From Epithemia pelagica (lineage: Eukaryota > Bacillariophyta > Bacillariophyceae > Surirellales > Surirellaceae), in NCBI GenBank assembly GCA_946965045.2, contig OX337239.1, positions 1,922,001 to 1,986,000 on the forward strand: 64,000 bases of DNA. Reading direction: 5' to 3'. The notes beneath the pieces were generated by a model. The model was not told where the DNA came from and ran no database searches. It was given only the letters and a program-made list of their open reading frames with translations. The translations under genes were made by a program, and so were the position numbers. Of the stretch, positions 42,596 to 52,249 are shown one piece after another. Position 1 is the stretch's first letter; every line of letters starts with the position of its first letter.

Positions 42596-44711
42596 TTAGC
42601 ATCCCTGTTTGAATTCCCATCCAAAAATGTCATGATTGTCAGAACTTCCTCCGACGGATGCCGTATATCCCACAAACAAGATTTGATCGCCATCTTGGAA
42701 AAAGAAATCTTGCAACCGTACATTGTTCATTCGGAGATTGGGAAATCGGGGTCGATCGTCACCCGTATTGTTGAACGTCACATCGAGTCGTCCATCGTTG
42801 CCTCCGCAATTGTACTCGACCCACATACGACCAACGTTGTTACCTCCGTCGTCCGTCCGGATTTGTTCATCACTGGTCTGCGCTAATGTGTCAAACTCGC
42901 CCATACCGCGACCTACTTGTACAACATGGATATTGTTTCTGCCAACGTCTTGTCGACCAGGGTTTTGAACTGGACACGACAAAATTCCAAAGATAATGTC
43001 AGGGTTCAGATTGCTTATCGTAGCAAGGCAGTCAGACACTTTGCGACTTACAAGTATCCCACTCAATCGCCAGAGATGGTTTGATGGTTTCCTGAAAAGA
43101 TCCATATACGCCAATACCACCTCCAGTATTGCCGAGCGCCCTGGCTCCTCGAGGATCTTGGTGCATGACAAACACCATACCATCGGCTGCTCCATCACCT
43201 GCGCCATAGAGGCGGTATCCAATGGTCATTGAGAAGGAAAACTGATTTGGATCTGTTACGGGAACACCCAAGAATGCTGATCCTGCCGTAAACTCCTGAG
43301 TGTTTGCCGTCATTCGCAAGAAGCAAAGAGTGTTTGGATCATTCGGATTGATTTCCTCGAATCGCGGATACTCAGCATCAGCAGGGTTGGAGTTGATGGA
43401 CGCGAAAATGCTTTGATCGCAGGGAAAGCCAGACAGAAAGTCAATAGGAAGCGCAGTGGGAAAGGGCGTTGGTTGTCTGGTAGGGTTGGGTGTTGGTCTC
43501 GGTGTCGGATTCCTTGTAGGACTGGGTGTTGGTTGTGGTGTTGGTTGTGGTGTTGGACTCTTTGTAGGATTCGGTGATGGACGTTGAGTTGGATTCGATG
43601 TTGGATTGGTAGTAGGCAATTGGGTTGGCTCCGCAGTGGTAAGCACTGGTGCAAACGTTGGGTTAACAGTCGGAAATGGAGAAGGAGGGCTGTTTGTAGG
43701 GGACGCTGATGGTGTGGTTGTGGGTTCCTCCGACGGTGATGCTATGGGAGTCGTAGAAGGAGAGGAAGACGGGTGATTGGAGGTAGGAGAAAGAGTTGGC
43801 GTTGTACCAGATGGATTTGCGGTTGGAACGTTGGAGGGTTCCGACGAAAGAGACGGTGCGCCTGTGGTTGGTGCCATTGTCGGATTGGCCGTTTGTGGTT
43901 CCTCTGTGGGAGACGAAGTACTGGACGCTGGCTTTGGGGTTGGCGGGGTGGTTGGTTTTGCTAATTTCTCGTCCCGGCTGCTTTTGTTCATCTTCTTTTT
44001 CTTTTCTACCTCCTTTTTACTCTTCTTGCTCGTTGATGGTGAAGAGGTACCATCGGATTTCTTGTCAGATTTTGGAGTTTTCGGAGATTTGACTTTTTTG
44101 CTTGTTTTCTTAGGTGCCTTGGATGATTTACTATTGGGGTATCTCGCCGGCGAACGCGTTGACGCGTGTTTTTTGCCATTCGACAACTTTTCAGTGCTTG
44201 CACGAGGGTCGTCCTTGTCTTTTTCTTTCTTACTCATGTGCACATCATCATAGGGAGTTGGACTCTGTGATGGCTTGGCACGTTGCTCGACTTTGTCGTC
44301 GTCGTCGTTTTCCTTTTTCGTGCCTACTGGAGATGCTGCTTTCTTTCCAGACTTGATTCTTCCAGGACAAAGGGTTGTACTTTTCTTGCCTTTGGAGTCA
44401 GCCGATTTGGATTCCTTGGTCGATTTTGAATAGCTATCGTCTTTGTTCGATTTGGAGTCTTTCTTTTTCGTTTCCTTGGTCGATTTCGTATAGACTTGGG
44501 CATGGTCGTCGTAGTATTCTTCCTCCTCACAGTCCTCTGTTGTGCCAGTCTTTGCTATATCACTATCATCGTACTCACCGCCACCAATGGGAATAACATT
44601 CTGGCTAATAACTGTTTCGTTGTTGGTAACAGATGGGATTGACAAGGGGATAATCACAGTCTCTTGCACTGTCATTGAAATCGAAGCCAAGAGCACAACA
44701 AGTTGAAGCAT
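42596..44711 (-). CDS. Secreted L-type lectin-domain protein with Lys/Ser- and Pro/Thr-rich stalk
   Basis: My model joins exon 44711-43052 to exon 42969-42596 over an 82-bp intron (GTAAGT...CCAG, phase 1), giving 677 aa. A signal peptide (MLQLVVLLASISMTV) comes first. An acidic stretch and a long Lys/Ser/Asp-rich region follow, then a Pro-Thr-rich stalk built on NPT..PT units (TPQPTPQPTPSPTRNPTPRPTPNPT). The C-terminal 230 residues look like a legume-type lectin: FSMTIGYRLYG, GMVFVMHQDPRGA, GGGIGVYG, SLAIEWDTFQN, with N..HV and FGWEF after it. The join restores the metal-site-like EWDTFQN. A cell-wall or extracellular sugar-binding role is inferred; similar stalks occur in diatom frustule-associated proteins. 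Confidence 0.8.
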
Positions 44712-45294
44712 GATTGCGAGGGCAAGGAAAATGAGACAGATGGAGGTTCCCTACCGATGCGACCAAAGAAATGACCCATCCGTCGCGCAACTGCAGTCAG
44801 TGAGTAGTCTCATCATCATATGAGTCTTTCGAAGCAAACGTGTTTGGTCGACACCTCAAGTTTTTGTGGTACGTTCATGGATTCCGCAAGGCCCTTGATC
44901 TAGTAGAGACACGGGCTGTCATTTGTATCTAGAATGCTCCGGTTTCTCACATGGTTGCCAAAAATGTGAGGGCGTTGACAAAAGATTCTGTTGGTGCAAG
45001 ACTCGTGGTGTTTTTCATTCTTGTTTGTAATGCCTTGATCTTGGTCCCGTAGGGTTTTTGGTAGAGATGTTAGAGAGTGGGCCGGTGGAGCACGCGTGCC
45101 TTGTGTGCACCCTGCGACTGCAGCCCCACGCCCCACCGGCTTTTTCCATCCCACAATTCTATCCAACTAACAACTACTCCCAGGGAGTAACTATACTCTG
45201 GACGACGGTAGCTGAAAACTGAAAGGACAATGGCAAGACCACAAAACCATTGAGTAGGAACATGAGGGAATAGGAGTACAGTGTTATGTTACTT
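44712..45294. other. Intergenic region
   Basis: This 583-bp region covers the 5' side of the lectin gene and the 3' side of the PPPDE gene. Motif copies ACTACTCCCAGGGAGTAACTA and AATAGGAGTACAG lie at about 45172-45192 and 45268-45280. Confidence 0.4.
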
Positions 45295-47265
45295 TTACCC
45301 TTCCATTTGTTGTATTATCACCCTTCGGAGTTCTTGAGCCAGTTGACGACTGGTTGCAGCATCCTCACTTTCTTTGCTTTGTTCTCCTGCTCCTGCTGCT
45401 GTGGACGACGACAAGACGACGGCTTGTACTTGATCCAGTTCGTCCGCCAATCCCAACTGGTGTGCCAATTCCAACGCCGGACGAGACGGTCGAGTGGTTG
45501 TTGTAATGGTCGTTTTGGCAGTGGCAGTGCCAGAGGATGATGACACGACGACCAGGGGGACCAAAATTCGTCCCGCCATGACCAGTCTTCGCAATTGAAC
45601 CGTCTCATCTGGTTCCAAGGATACCGTTTCCAAGGCGGCACACAGCAAGGTGACCAACGTGTCACTCAATGTGTTTGTTGTTGTTGTTGTTGTTGTTGTT
45701 GTGTCGTCCTGCTGTTGCGAGGCGAGTTGGAGTGTCAAGTTGTAACAACAGGCGGCAGCCGCTTGTCGAATGGCACTGTTGTTCTGCTTCTTGTGCTTTG
45801 TCGTGTTGCCACCCTTGTCGTCGTCGTCTGTGTGGGTCATGGCACCAATCGCAGCTTGAACCAAGGCTTCTTCTGGAGTATCGGCTTGTGGTTGTTGCTG
45901 GTTTTTGTGGTCATTCGGGTCCATGGATTTCGTCCTCCATCCCATGGTATAATGCTTGTTGGGAAACGAGGCGGCCACGGCATTGCTCACCACCAACCAG
46001 GCCAAGGCCCGTGTGGGTACGGTCCAATGGACGACCGTCCATGACCATGACGAATGCGAGGAATTGTTGTCGTCTTCCTTGTCTTGTTGTTGTTGTTGTT
46101 GTTGTTGTTGTTGGTTGGTCAATTGATGCACAATCCAACCGAGGCATTCCTGACAAGGCTCGACCAAGAGACTTTGTGGGTCCGTAACGACAATGCGCAA
46201 CACCAAGAGTATGTACAACACCAATGAACCAGATGACGATTGTGGTTGTGAAAGACATTGCCACAAGATGTGACACAATCGCGTCGTGTCGGGTCGAGAC
46301 AGTGGGCGATTGGTCTGGAGTGGTTCTTGACAGGATACCAAAAAGGCCGCGTCGTCCTCCGACGACACGTGTGGGGTCAGTTTGCGAAAACAAAGAGAAA
46401 TAGTGGTGACATCATTGGATACCAGAGGTTGCACAAAGGAATCCAACGTCAACCGTGGAGGATGATCGGGTTCCGCCGGGTTGTTGGTACTTTGAGTCGT
46501 GGTGGTGGTGGTGCTAACTGCAGTGTTGTTATTCGAGGCTACGTTGGTAGAAGAAGCATTCGTAGTAGAAGAGGTAGAAGAAGTAGTGGACAGATTGGCC
46601 CAAGGATTGGCCGCGGCTGTGGAGTTGGTGGAGGCCCATGGATTAGTTGCATGGTTGGACAATGTTGTAGGACGAGTCATTGAATTTGGGGTTGTTGTTG
46701 TTGTTGCGGCAGTCGTAGAATGATACGGAGTTGTCGTGGACAGCGAGTGGGCTCCTTGTACCGGTGCTCGCAATTGCATTTGATCCAGCATGGGTCGAAC
46801 CAATTGTCCCATGGGAGAGGCCAAAAATCGTTGAGGTACTTGCAACACCCAATCGGGTACCCCCTGGGACAAGGCCAAGCCTTCCAGAGCGGCACAATGG
46901 GCAAAATGATTGCAATTGCACTCCAACAAATCATACGACTGGGCCGTAAAGCGAGAGGTGGCATGACACCACTCTTCAAAGGCGGCTTGCGATACGGTCG
47001 TTCGACCCAAGTCCAACACTTGCATGGGTACCATACCCGTCATTTGACGAAACAAGGTGGGAGATTCGGATTGAATGCCGGATCCAAAAAAGTATTCTTG
47101 ACCGTACACAATCAACCCGGAATGAGGAATGGCCTCGATCGAGTAGGCTGGACCACCTAGAAATTGAGCCGATAAGGAACGAGCCATGCCTCGCGATAAA
47201 TCGTAAATGGCCAACTGGACCGGATACGATACTACTGTTGGTGGCGTTGGTGTCGTCGTTGACAT
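45295..47265 (-). CDS. PPPDE (DeSI-like) peptidase with a C-terminal helical domain
   Basis: A 656-aa protein from the ATG at 47265 (MSTTTPTPP); the frame extends 18 codons further to a GTG. PPPDE proteases remove ubiquitin-like modifiers such as SUMO. The N-terminal domain has VQLAIYDLSRGMARSL, the catalytic-His region EAIPHSGLIVYGQEYFFG and the Cys motif YDLLECNCNHFAH, so the His-Cys pair is complete. A Thr/Asn-rich linker follows. The C-terminal half resembles an armadillo/PUL-type helical domain (ISLCFRKLTPHV, LVLYILLVLRIVVTDPQSLL, RALAWLVVSNAVAASFPN). PPPDE-PUL fusions are known in eukaryotes, but the PUL call is tentative. Poly-Gln (around 46083-46112) and poly-Thr (around 45673-45703) tracts interrupt it. 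Confidence 0.8.
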   Translation of the reverse strand: MSTTTPTPPTVVSYPVQLAIYDLSRGMARSLSAQFLGGPAYSIEAIPHSGLIVYGQEYFFGSGIQSESPTLFRQMTGMVPMQVLDLGRTTVSQAAFEEWCHATSRFTAQSYDLLECNCNHFAHCAALEGLALSQGVPDWVLQVPQRFLASPMGQLVRPMLDQMQLRAPVQGAHSLSTTTPYHSTTAATTTTTPNSMTRPTTLSNHATNPWASTNSTAAANPWANLSTTSSTSSTTNASSTNVASNNNTAVSTTTTTTQSTNNPAEPDHPPRLTLDSFVQPLVSNDVTTISLCFRKLTPHVSSEDDAAFLVSCQEPLQTNRPLSRPDTTRLCHILWQCLSQPQSSSGSLVLYILLVLRIVVTDPQSLLVEPCQECLGWIVHQLTNQQQQQQQQQQDKEDDNNSSHSSWSWTVVHWTVPTRALAWLVVSNAVAASFPNKHYTMGWRTKSMDPNDHKNQQQPQADTPEEALVQAAIGAMTHTDDDDKGGNTTKHKKQNNSAIRQAAAACCYNLTLQLASQQQDDTTTTTTTTTNTLSDTLVTLLCAALETVSLEPDETVQLRRLVMAGRILVPLVVVSSSSGTATAKTTITTTTRPSRPALELAHQLGLADELDQVQAVVLSSSTAAGAGEQSKESEDAATSRQLAQELRRVIIQQMEG

Positions 47266-47609
47266 GGTTCGTGCAGATGAATGCAAGAGGAAAGAGTCCG
47301 AATACCAGCAACAACACACGCAAGAGCGATGATGAGTTCAATTGGCTTCGTCGTTGGACGAATGGATTCGGAAGAGATGCCAATCACTGATGAATCGCGG
47401 ATGAGTCACATTTGTAGAATAGGCGAAAAAGTATTCGGTCGCGCTTTGGACTTAGGGAGGAATCTTCGAACGCAAATCTGCGTCAGACGGGTCTGGAATG
47501 ATATCCGACTGCTCCATAGAACAGCAAAAAAAAAAACGACAACAATCATCTTGCTATCAGAATCTACCAAAGGCTCAAAGCAATACGAAACAACAAGAGA
47601 ATTTTCATC
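47266..47609. promoter_or_regulatory. Divergent promoter region
   Basis: This 344-bp region between the starts of the PPPDE and fibrillin genes must contain both promoters. It includes an A-rich tract (AAAAAAAAAA, about 47526). No element was assigned. Confidence 0.5.
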
Positions 47610-48716
47610 ATGATCCGATCCAGTCGTTCTCTCTTGGTGGCTACTAGTAGTTTGTTGTTGCCACTGGCGGTTCCAGGTTCGCTCCTGCTTCTTCTGCCCT
47701 GTGTGGTCGACGGCTTTTCCAGTCACCCATCCATTCACCACCATCACCCAACCAAACGAATACAATCGTGGTTTGTGTCCCAAACTCAAACGACGGCGTC
47801 GTTACCGTTGGGTGGTGGTGGTGGTGTGGTGCTCTTTAGTGAACCTTCCGACACGAGCAGTACCTGGGACGACGACCTGGATGAAATTGTCACTCTGGAG
47901 TCAGAAGACGAAGAAACAAGCAGTGACAGCCCACCAGCAGTCCATTCCTTAATGGACATGTTGCCAACCGATGCTACCGCGCAAGTCTCGGATGACGTTC
48001 GGGCGTCCATCAATGAAGCCTTGTATCGCTTGGAAAAATTGTCCCCCACTACTACTACGAGTGAATCATCGATTGCCATGTCACCCTTGATCAATGGCGT
48101 GTGGGAACTCAAGTATGTCGGTGGATCGTTTTCCGCTCAAGCCGCCGCGTCCAATCCTTCCTCGCTCTTGCCCAATACGACGGGAGCCGGAGGACTCTTG
48201 TTTGTCTTGAAATCCCTCCAAACATGGATTCTTTCTCGATTGCCGGGTGCGCCCTTTTTCTCCTCCTCGCCCTTGTTGGCGTCTCCGTCCTTGGTGGAAT
48301 GGGTGAATTTGGAAGTGGTCATTGGACGATCCCAACCTCGTGTCGAAGCCTCGGCCCAGTATCGGATTGCCGGAAACCAACAACTTTCGGGCACTGTCGC
48401 CATTGTCGCCCGCCTCGATGTCCTGTCGGACGTAAGATTGCGGGAAACCTATCAATCCATTGCTCTGACACCACCCTCCTTCTTCTTTTGGACAAACAAC
48501 AACAACAACAATGCACTCGGTGCGCCCGTCGACTTGCCCGACGTGTGGCAATACACGCGCGATTTGTACGTTACCTATGTCGATGAAGATTTGCTCATTG
48601 TCCGAGACTCGACGGGGGCACCAGAAGTACTGGTGCGCCAATCCAAAGTCTTTTCCCGAAATTGGGGAACGGAACCGTCGGATCAAGACGATTTGGTACC
48701 ACCGGGACAAGAATAA
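47610..48716 (+). CDS. Plastid lipid-associated protein (PAP/fibrillin domain)
   Basis: Fibrillins are lipid-binding proteins of plastid membranes and plastoglobules. An intronless 368-aa ORF from the ATG at 47610. A long hydrophobic signal ending in CVVDGFSSH, with Phe after the predicted cleavage, is a typical bipartite plastid presequence; an acidic linker follows. The domain begins at INEALYRLEKLSP and MSPLINGVWELKYVGG, the family start. It contains EWVNLEVVIGRSQPRVEASAQY and closes with YTRDLYVTYVDEDLLIVRDSTGAPEVLVR, the conserved end. Nothing appears to be missing. The precise lipid and membrane are unknown. Confidence 0.9.
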   Translation: MIRSSRSLLVATSSLLLPLAVPGSLLLLLPCVVDGFSSHPSIHHHHPTKRIQSWFVSQTQTTASLPLGGGGGVVLFSEPSDTSSTWDDDLDEIVTLESEDEETSSDSPPAVHSLMDMLPTDATAQVSDDVRASINEALYRLEKLSPTTTTSESSIAMSPLINGVWELKYVGGSFSAQAAASNPSSLLPNTTGAGGLLFVLKSLQTWILSRLPGAPFFSSSPLLASPSLVEWVNLEVVIGRSQPRVEASAQYRIAGNQQLSGTVAIVARLDVLSDVRLRETYQSIALTPPSFFFWTNNNNNNALGAPVDLPDVWQYTRDLYVTYVDEDLLIVRDSTGAPEVLVRQSKVFSRNWGTEPSDQDDLVPPGQE

Positions 48717-48987
48717 ATAAAACACAGTCAGTCGTCCCAGTCCGTCAATCCATCATCAGTTTGTACACCACCAAACGAGAAAAGGAGACCCATGAGTCAA
48801 AGTTGGAGTGAATACTTTCTCCTTGTTTGTCGTAGATAGAAAATGCCAGTTCATTCCGAAGTCTGAACATGGAAGTATTTTAGTCTTGATTTATTTGGTC
48901 CGTGACTGGATTTTCAAGGATATTATCCGCGACCCATCATTATTCGCCACCCACCACCACGGAAAGAACCGACAAAGATACGAGAAC

Positions 48988-51900
48988 ATGAAAGATGCCG
49001 ATCGACCTGTAGGACTAGGACAACGACCAGGAAAAGAAACAGGAAGGACTTTTCGGTCCATGGGGTGGTGTTCGGTAGGAGGGACGTTGTCGTCGTCCTT
49101 GGTCTCTTGTTTGGCATTTCTGAATGGAATTCATGCCTTTGCTCCAATGATGGATGGTCCATGGAGCACCACAATCTCCTCCTCCGATCGACCCCAGCAG
49201 TCACAGTCTCTTGGGGTTCGACCATTCCTACCACGCTCCTCCGATTCGTCGTTCTCGAGTTTGCGTGCAGCATCCAAAGCACCCCCGCACCAAGAAGAAC
49301 CACTACGGTCGCAGCCGTCTTGTTCGACGACAACACCTACTACTACGACGACGACGACACGAAGAAGAACCTGGAGACTCTATGGGATTGAAGTACACCC
49401 TGATGACTTGCAATGGGATCCCCATTCCGAACAACAACGCCGCCGCCGACAACGACCGCCAAACCAACCACCACCACACGACGAACCACCAACACCATCC
49501 AATCCCACTACTACCTCGTTCACTGGTACGCTGCAATCGGAATTGCATCCGTCAATTTTACAAGCCTTGTATCACAAATATCCCCGTTTGGGTGATACGG
49601 ATGCCACACAACCCAACGACAGCGGTTTGGGCATGGCACCACCACAGGAGGAATCTCAACCGAATCGCGACAAGGCTCGTTCGACAAACAACAACAAGAA
49701 GAAGAAGAAGAAGCCAACCAAACACAAGAAACAACAACAAAAATCCACTGCCGTTCTAACAGTTTCCTCCATTCGAGTGGTACGACGATCGCTGGATGCG
49801 CGACGACACAAGCCACGATACGATGGACGAGGCAAGGGACCCCGCTTTGTCTATGTGTTGGATGTCGACCTTGAGTCTGCCACAACAACAACAACAAACT
49901 CCACGACCAGGACCGTAACGTCCTGGGAACAACAAGAACAAGAACCACAACCAGATGAGTCCTTGTTTCTGGGACGCTGGAAACCACAACCAGGCAAACT
50001 GGAACTCCTTTCCTCCAATCCCATGTTGCACAACCAGCCATTGATAGTACAACAACAACCACAAAAAAACAAAGACGAACCGTTCTTGCATCTTCTCCAT
50101 AATGCTTCCTTCCCCAATACCAACGACAGTATTGTCAACAACGATAAGAATATCAGTACCCGGACGGTAATTATAGTCGGTGCCGGACCAGCTGGATTGT
50201 TTTGTGCCTTGGAATTGCTCCATCACAACCAACGTGTCTTGCAAACTACCAACAAAAGGAATAATTCCCAGGAGGACCATTCTTCGCCCAATGACAATCG
50301 TACTATCGTCTTGTTTCAACCCATTGTTCTGGAACGAGGCCAACCGGTGGAACGACGGGGCAAAGACATTGGTGCCATTATGGCACAACGGTATGGACGA
50401 GCGGCAGCCTCCAAGCAAGGGGGCCACACCAGCAACCCGGATCATGCACAAAAAGAAAAAGAAGAAGAAGGCTTCGTGGTATTGAATCCGGATTCTAATT
50501 TTTGTTTTGGAGAAGGTGGTGCGGGCACTTGGAGTGATGGAAAATTAACCACTCGGATTGGACGCAATTCCGACTTGGTCCGACGCGTCTTGCAAACCTT
50601 GGTCCAGTATGGGGCACCATCCATAATCTTGACGGAAGGCGCTCCCCATTTGGGAACCGACAATTTGGTTCACTTGTTGCGAACCTTGCGAAAGTCAATT
50701 GAAACACAGGGTGGACAAGTTTGGTTTGGTCATCAAATGACCAAACTTTTGTTTGCAACGGACGAGGAAACGAACCAGCCAAAAGTCATTGGCGTGGAGT
50801 ATAAGCGCACACAACCACCACCATTGAAAAATCGGATGAAACGTGATACGACGGACGAGAACAAGGTCCAGAAAGACTCGGTCACAAACAATGAGGGTAT
50901 TTTGTATGGAGACGCTATTGTCTTGGCCACGGGTCATTCGGCACGCGATGTCTATCAACTTTTGGCCTCCTCACCGGAAACACCCGTCCCCTTGGAAGCC
51001 AAGGGATTTGCCATGGGCTTTCGCATTGAACATCCCCAAGCCATTATTAATCAACTGCAGTACGGACCCGAATGGGGATTGTCGGTACGGACCGGAAAGA
51101 CTACGACCGACAAGCTCAATCAAGAGCACTTTGAGGCCCTGCCATGGAATACTAAAAACGCGACTAGTGATCAGGACAACCAAAGTACGACATCGCAGCC
51201 ACAGCCACACGAACGACTCCCTGTTCCGTCCTATCGATTGGCGACGGACCAGGCATGGGATGGCAGTCGTCGTCGGGGTGTCTACTCCTTTTGTATGGTA
51301 CGTGACCAAACCACTCGACCAAAAACCCATGGCATTCTTTGGCATGTTCTCATTCTTTAAATCTATTCTTCAAAGTGTCCGGGTGGTCAAATTGTGCCCT
51401 CCTCAACCGATCCAACCGAGCTCTGCGTTAATGGAATGAGTTTTAGTCGTCGTGATTCTCCCTGGGCCAACAGTGCCTTGGTCGTAACGATTGCACCAGA
51501 CGATCCGCTTTTGATACCCTATCAAAAAACACATGGTGTCATGGCCGGTATTGCCTTTCAACAAGATATGGAACGTCGTGCCGCACTCATGGGAACACGC
51601 GTCCACACAACAACCAACAGCAGGGACCGCCATGACGAGGAGGATTTGGATGGCGGCGCCACGGATCCTGCTGTCCGTCGGAGGGGTTGGTTGACTGTGC
51701 CTGTCCAACGTGTCACTGACTTTTTGGAGGGACGCATTTCCGAAACTATCCCCTCTTCGTCGTATCGACTGGGTGTTCAATCCGCTCCGTGTCATGAACT
51801 GTATCCACCGGCCTTAACAACCGCGTTGCGGCATGCCCTCGTCGACTATTTCAATCACACCTTGCCTGGTTTTGTCTGTGACGAGGCCTTGTTGCATGGT

Positions 51901-52152
51901 GTCGAGACCCGAACATCCAGTCCGGTACGGATCGCACGAGATGCCGACACCTTGCAAGCGGTGGATATGCAAGGCTTGTTCCCTGCCGGAGAAGGTGCTG
52001 GATTTGCCGGGGGAATTGTATCAGCGGCGGTGGATGGGCTTTTGGTCGCACGTGCCATTGTGGAGGGCCAACAACCTGCCAGCAGCGACAGGAAGAAAAA
52101 CGAAGAGGACCGTTCCAGGAAACACAAACGTCCCAACGACTTTTACTACTAA
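48988..52152 (+). CDS. FAD-dependent oxidoreductase (COG2509-like), probably plastid-targeted
   Basis: Exon 48988-51297 is joined to exon 51376-52152 over a 78-bp intron (GTACGT...AAAG, phase 0), giving 1028 aa. Two in-frame ATGs (48988, 49060) precede a signal ending in NGIHAFAPM, a good ASAFAP-type plastid junction. About 300 low-complexity residues follow. Next come a conserved box (SSIRVVRRSLDAR, GRGKGPRFVYVLDVD) and the FAD-binding GXGXXG motif TVIIVGAGPAGLFCALEL. Further family blocks are FCFGEGGAGTWSDGKLTTRIG, VLATGHSARDVYQLL, CPGGQIVPSSTDP (restored by the splice) and GLFPAGEGAGFAGGIVSAAVDG. Enzymes of this uncharacterised group are presumed NAD(P)H- or thiol-linked; the substrate is unknown. 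The gene ends 97 bp from the convergent fusion gene. Confidence 0.85.
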
Positions 52153-52249
52153 CAAGAACAGAAAAGTTTCCTTGTGGATATGAAATAAGGTCCAGTGTTC
52201 ATTTGTTCCTGTTCTCGGCACCACCAGTGGATGCGCTTGTTCTGTTTCT

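Noticed and set aside
45668-46112. Poly-TTG/TGT tracts as possible microsatellite loci outside genes
   Set aside because: They are in-frame Thr and Gln codon runs inside the PPPDE gene, not independent repeats.
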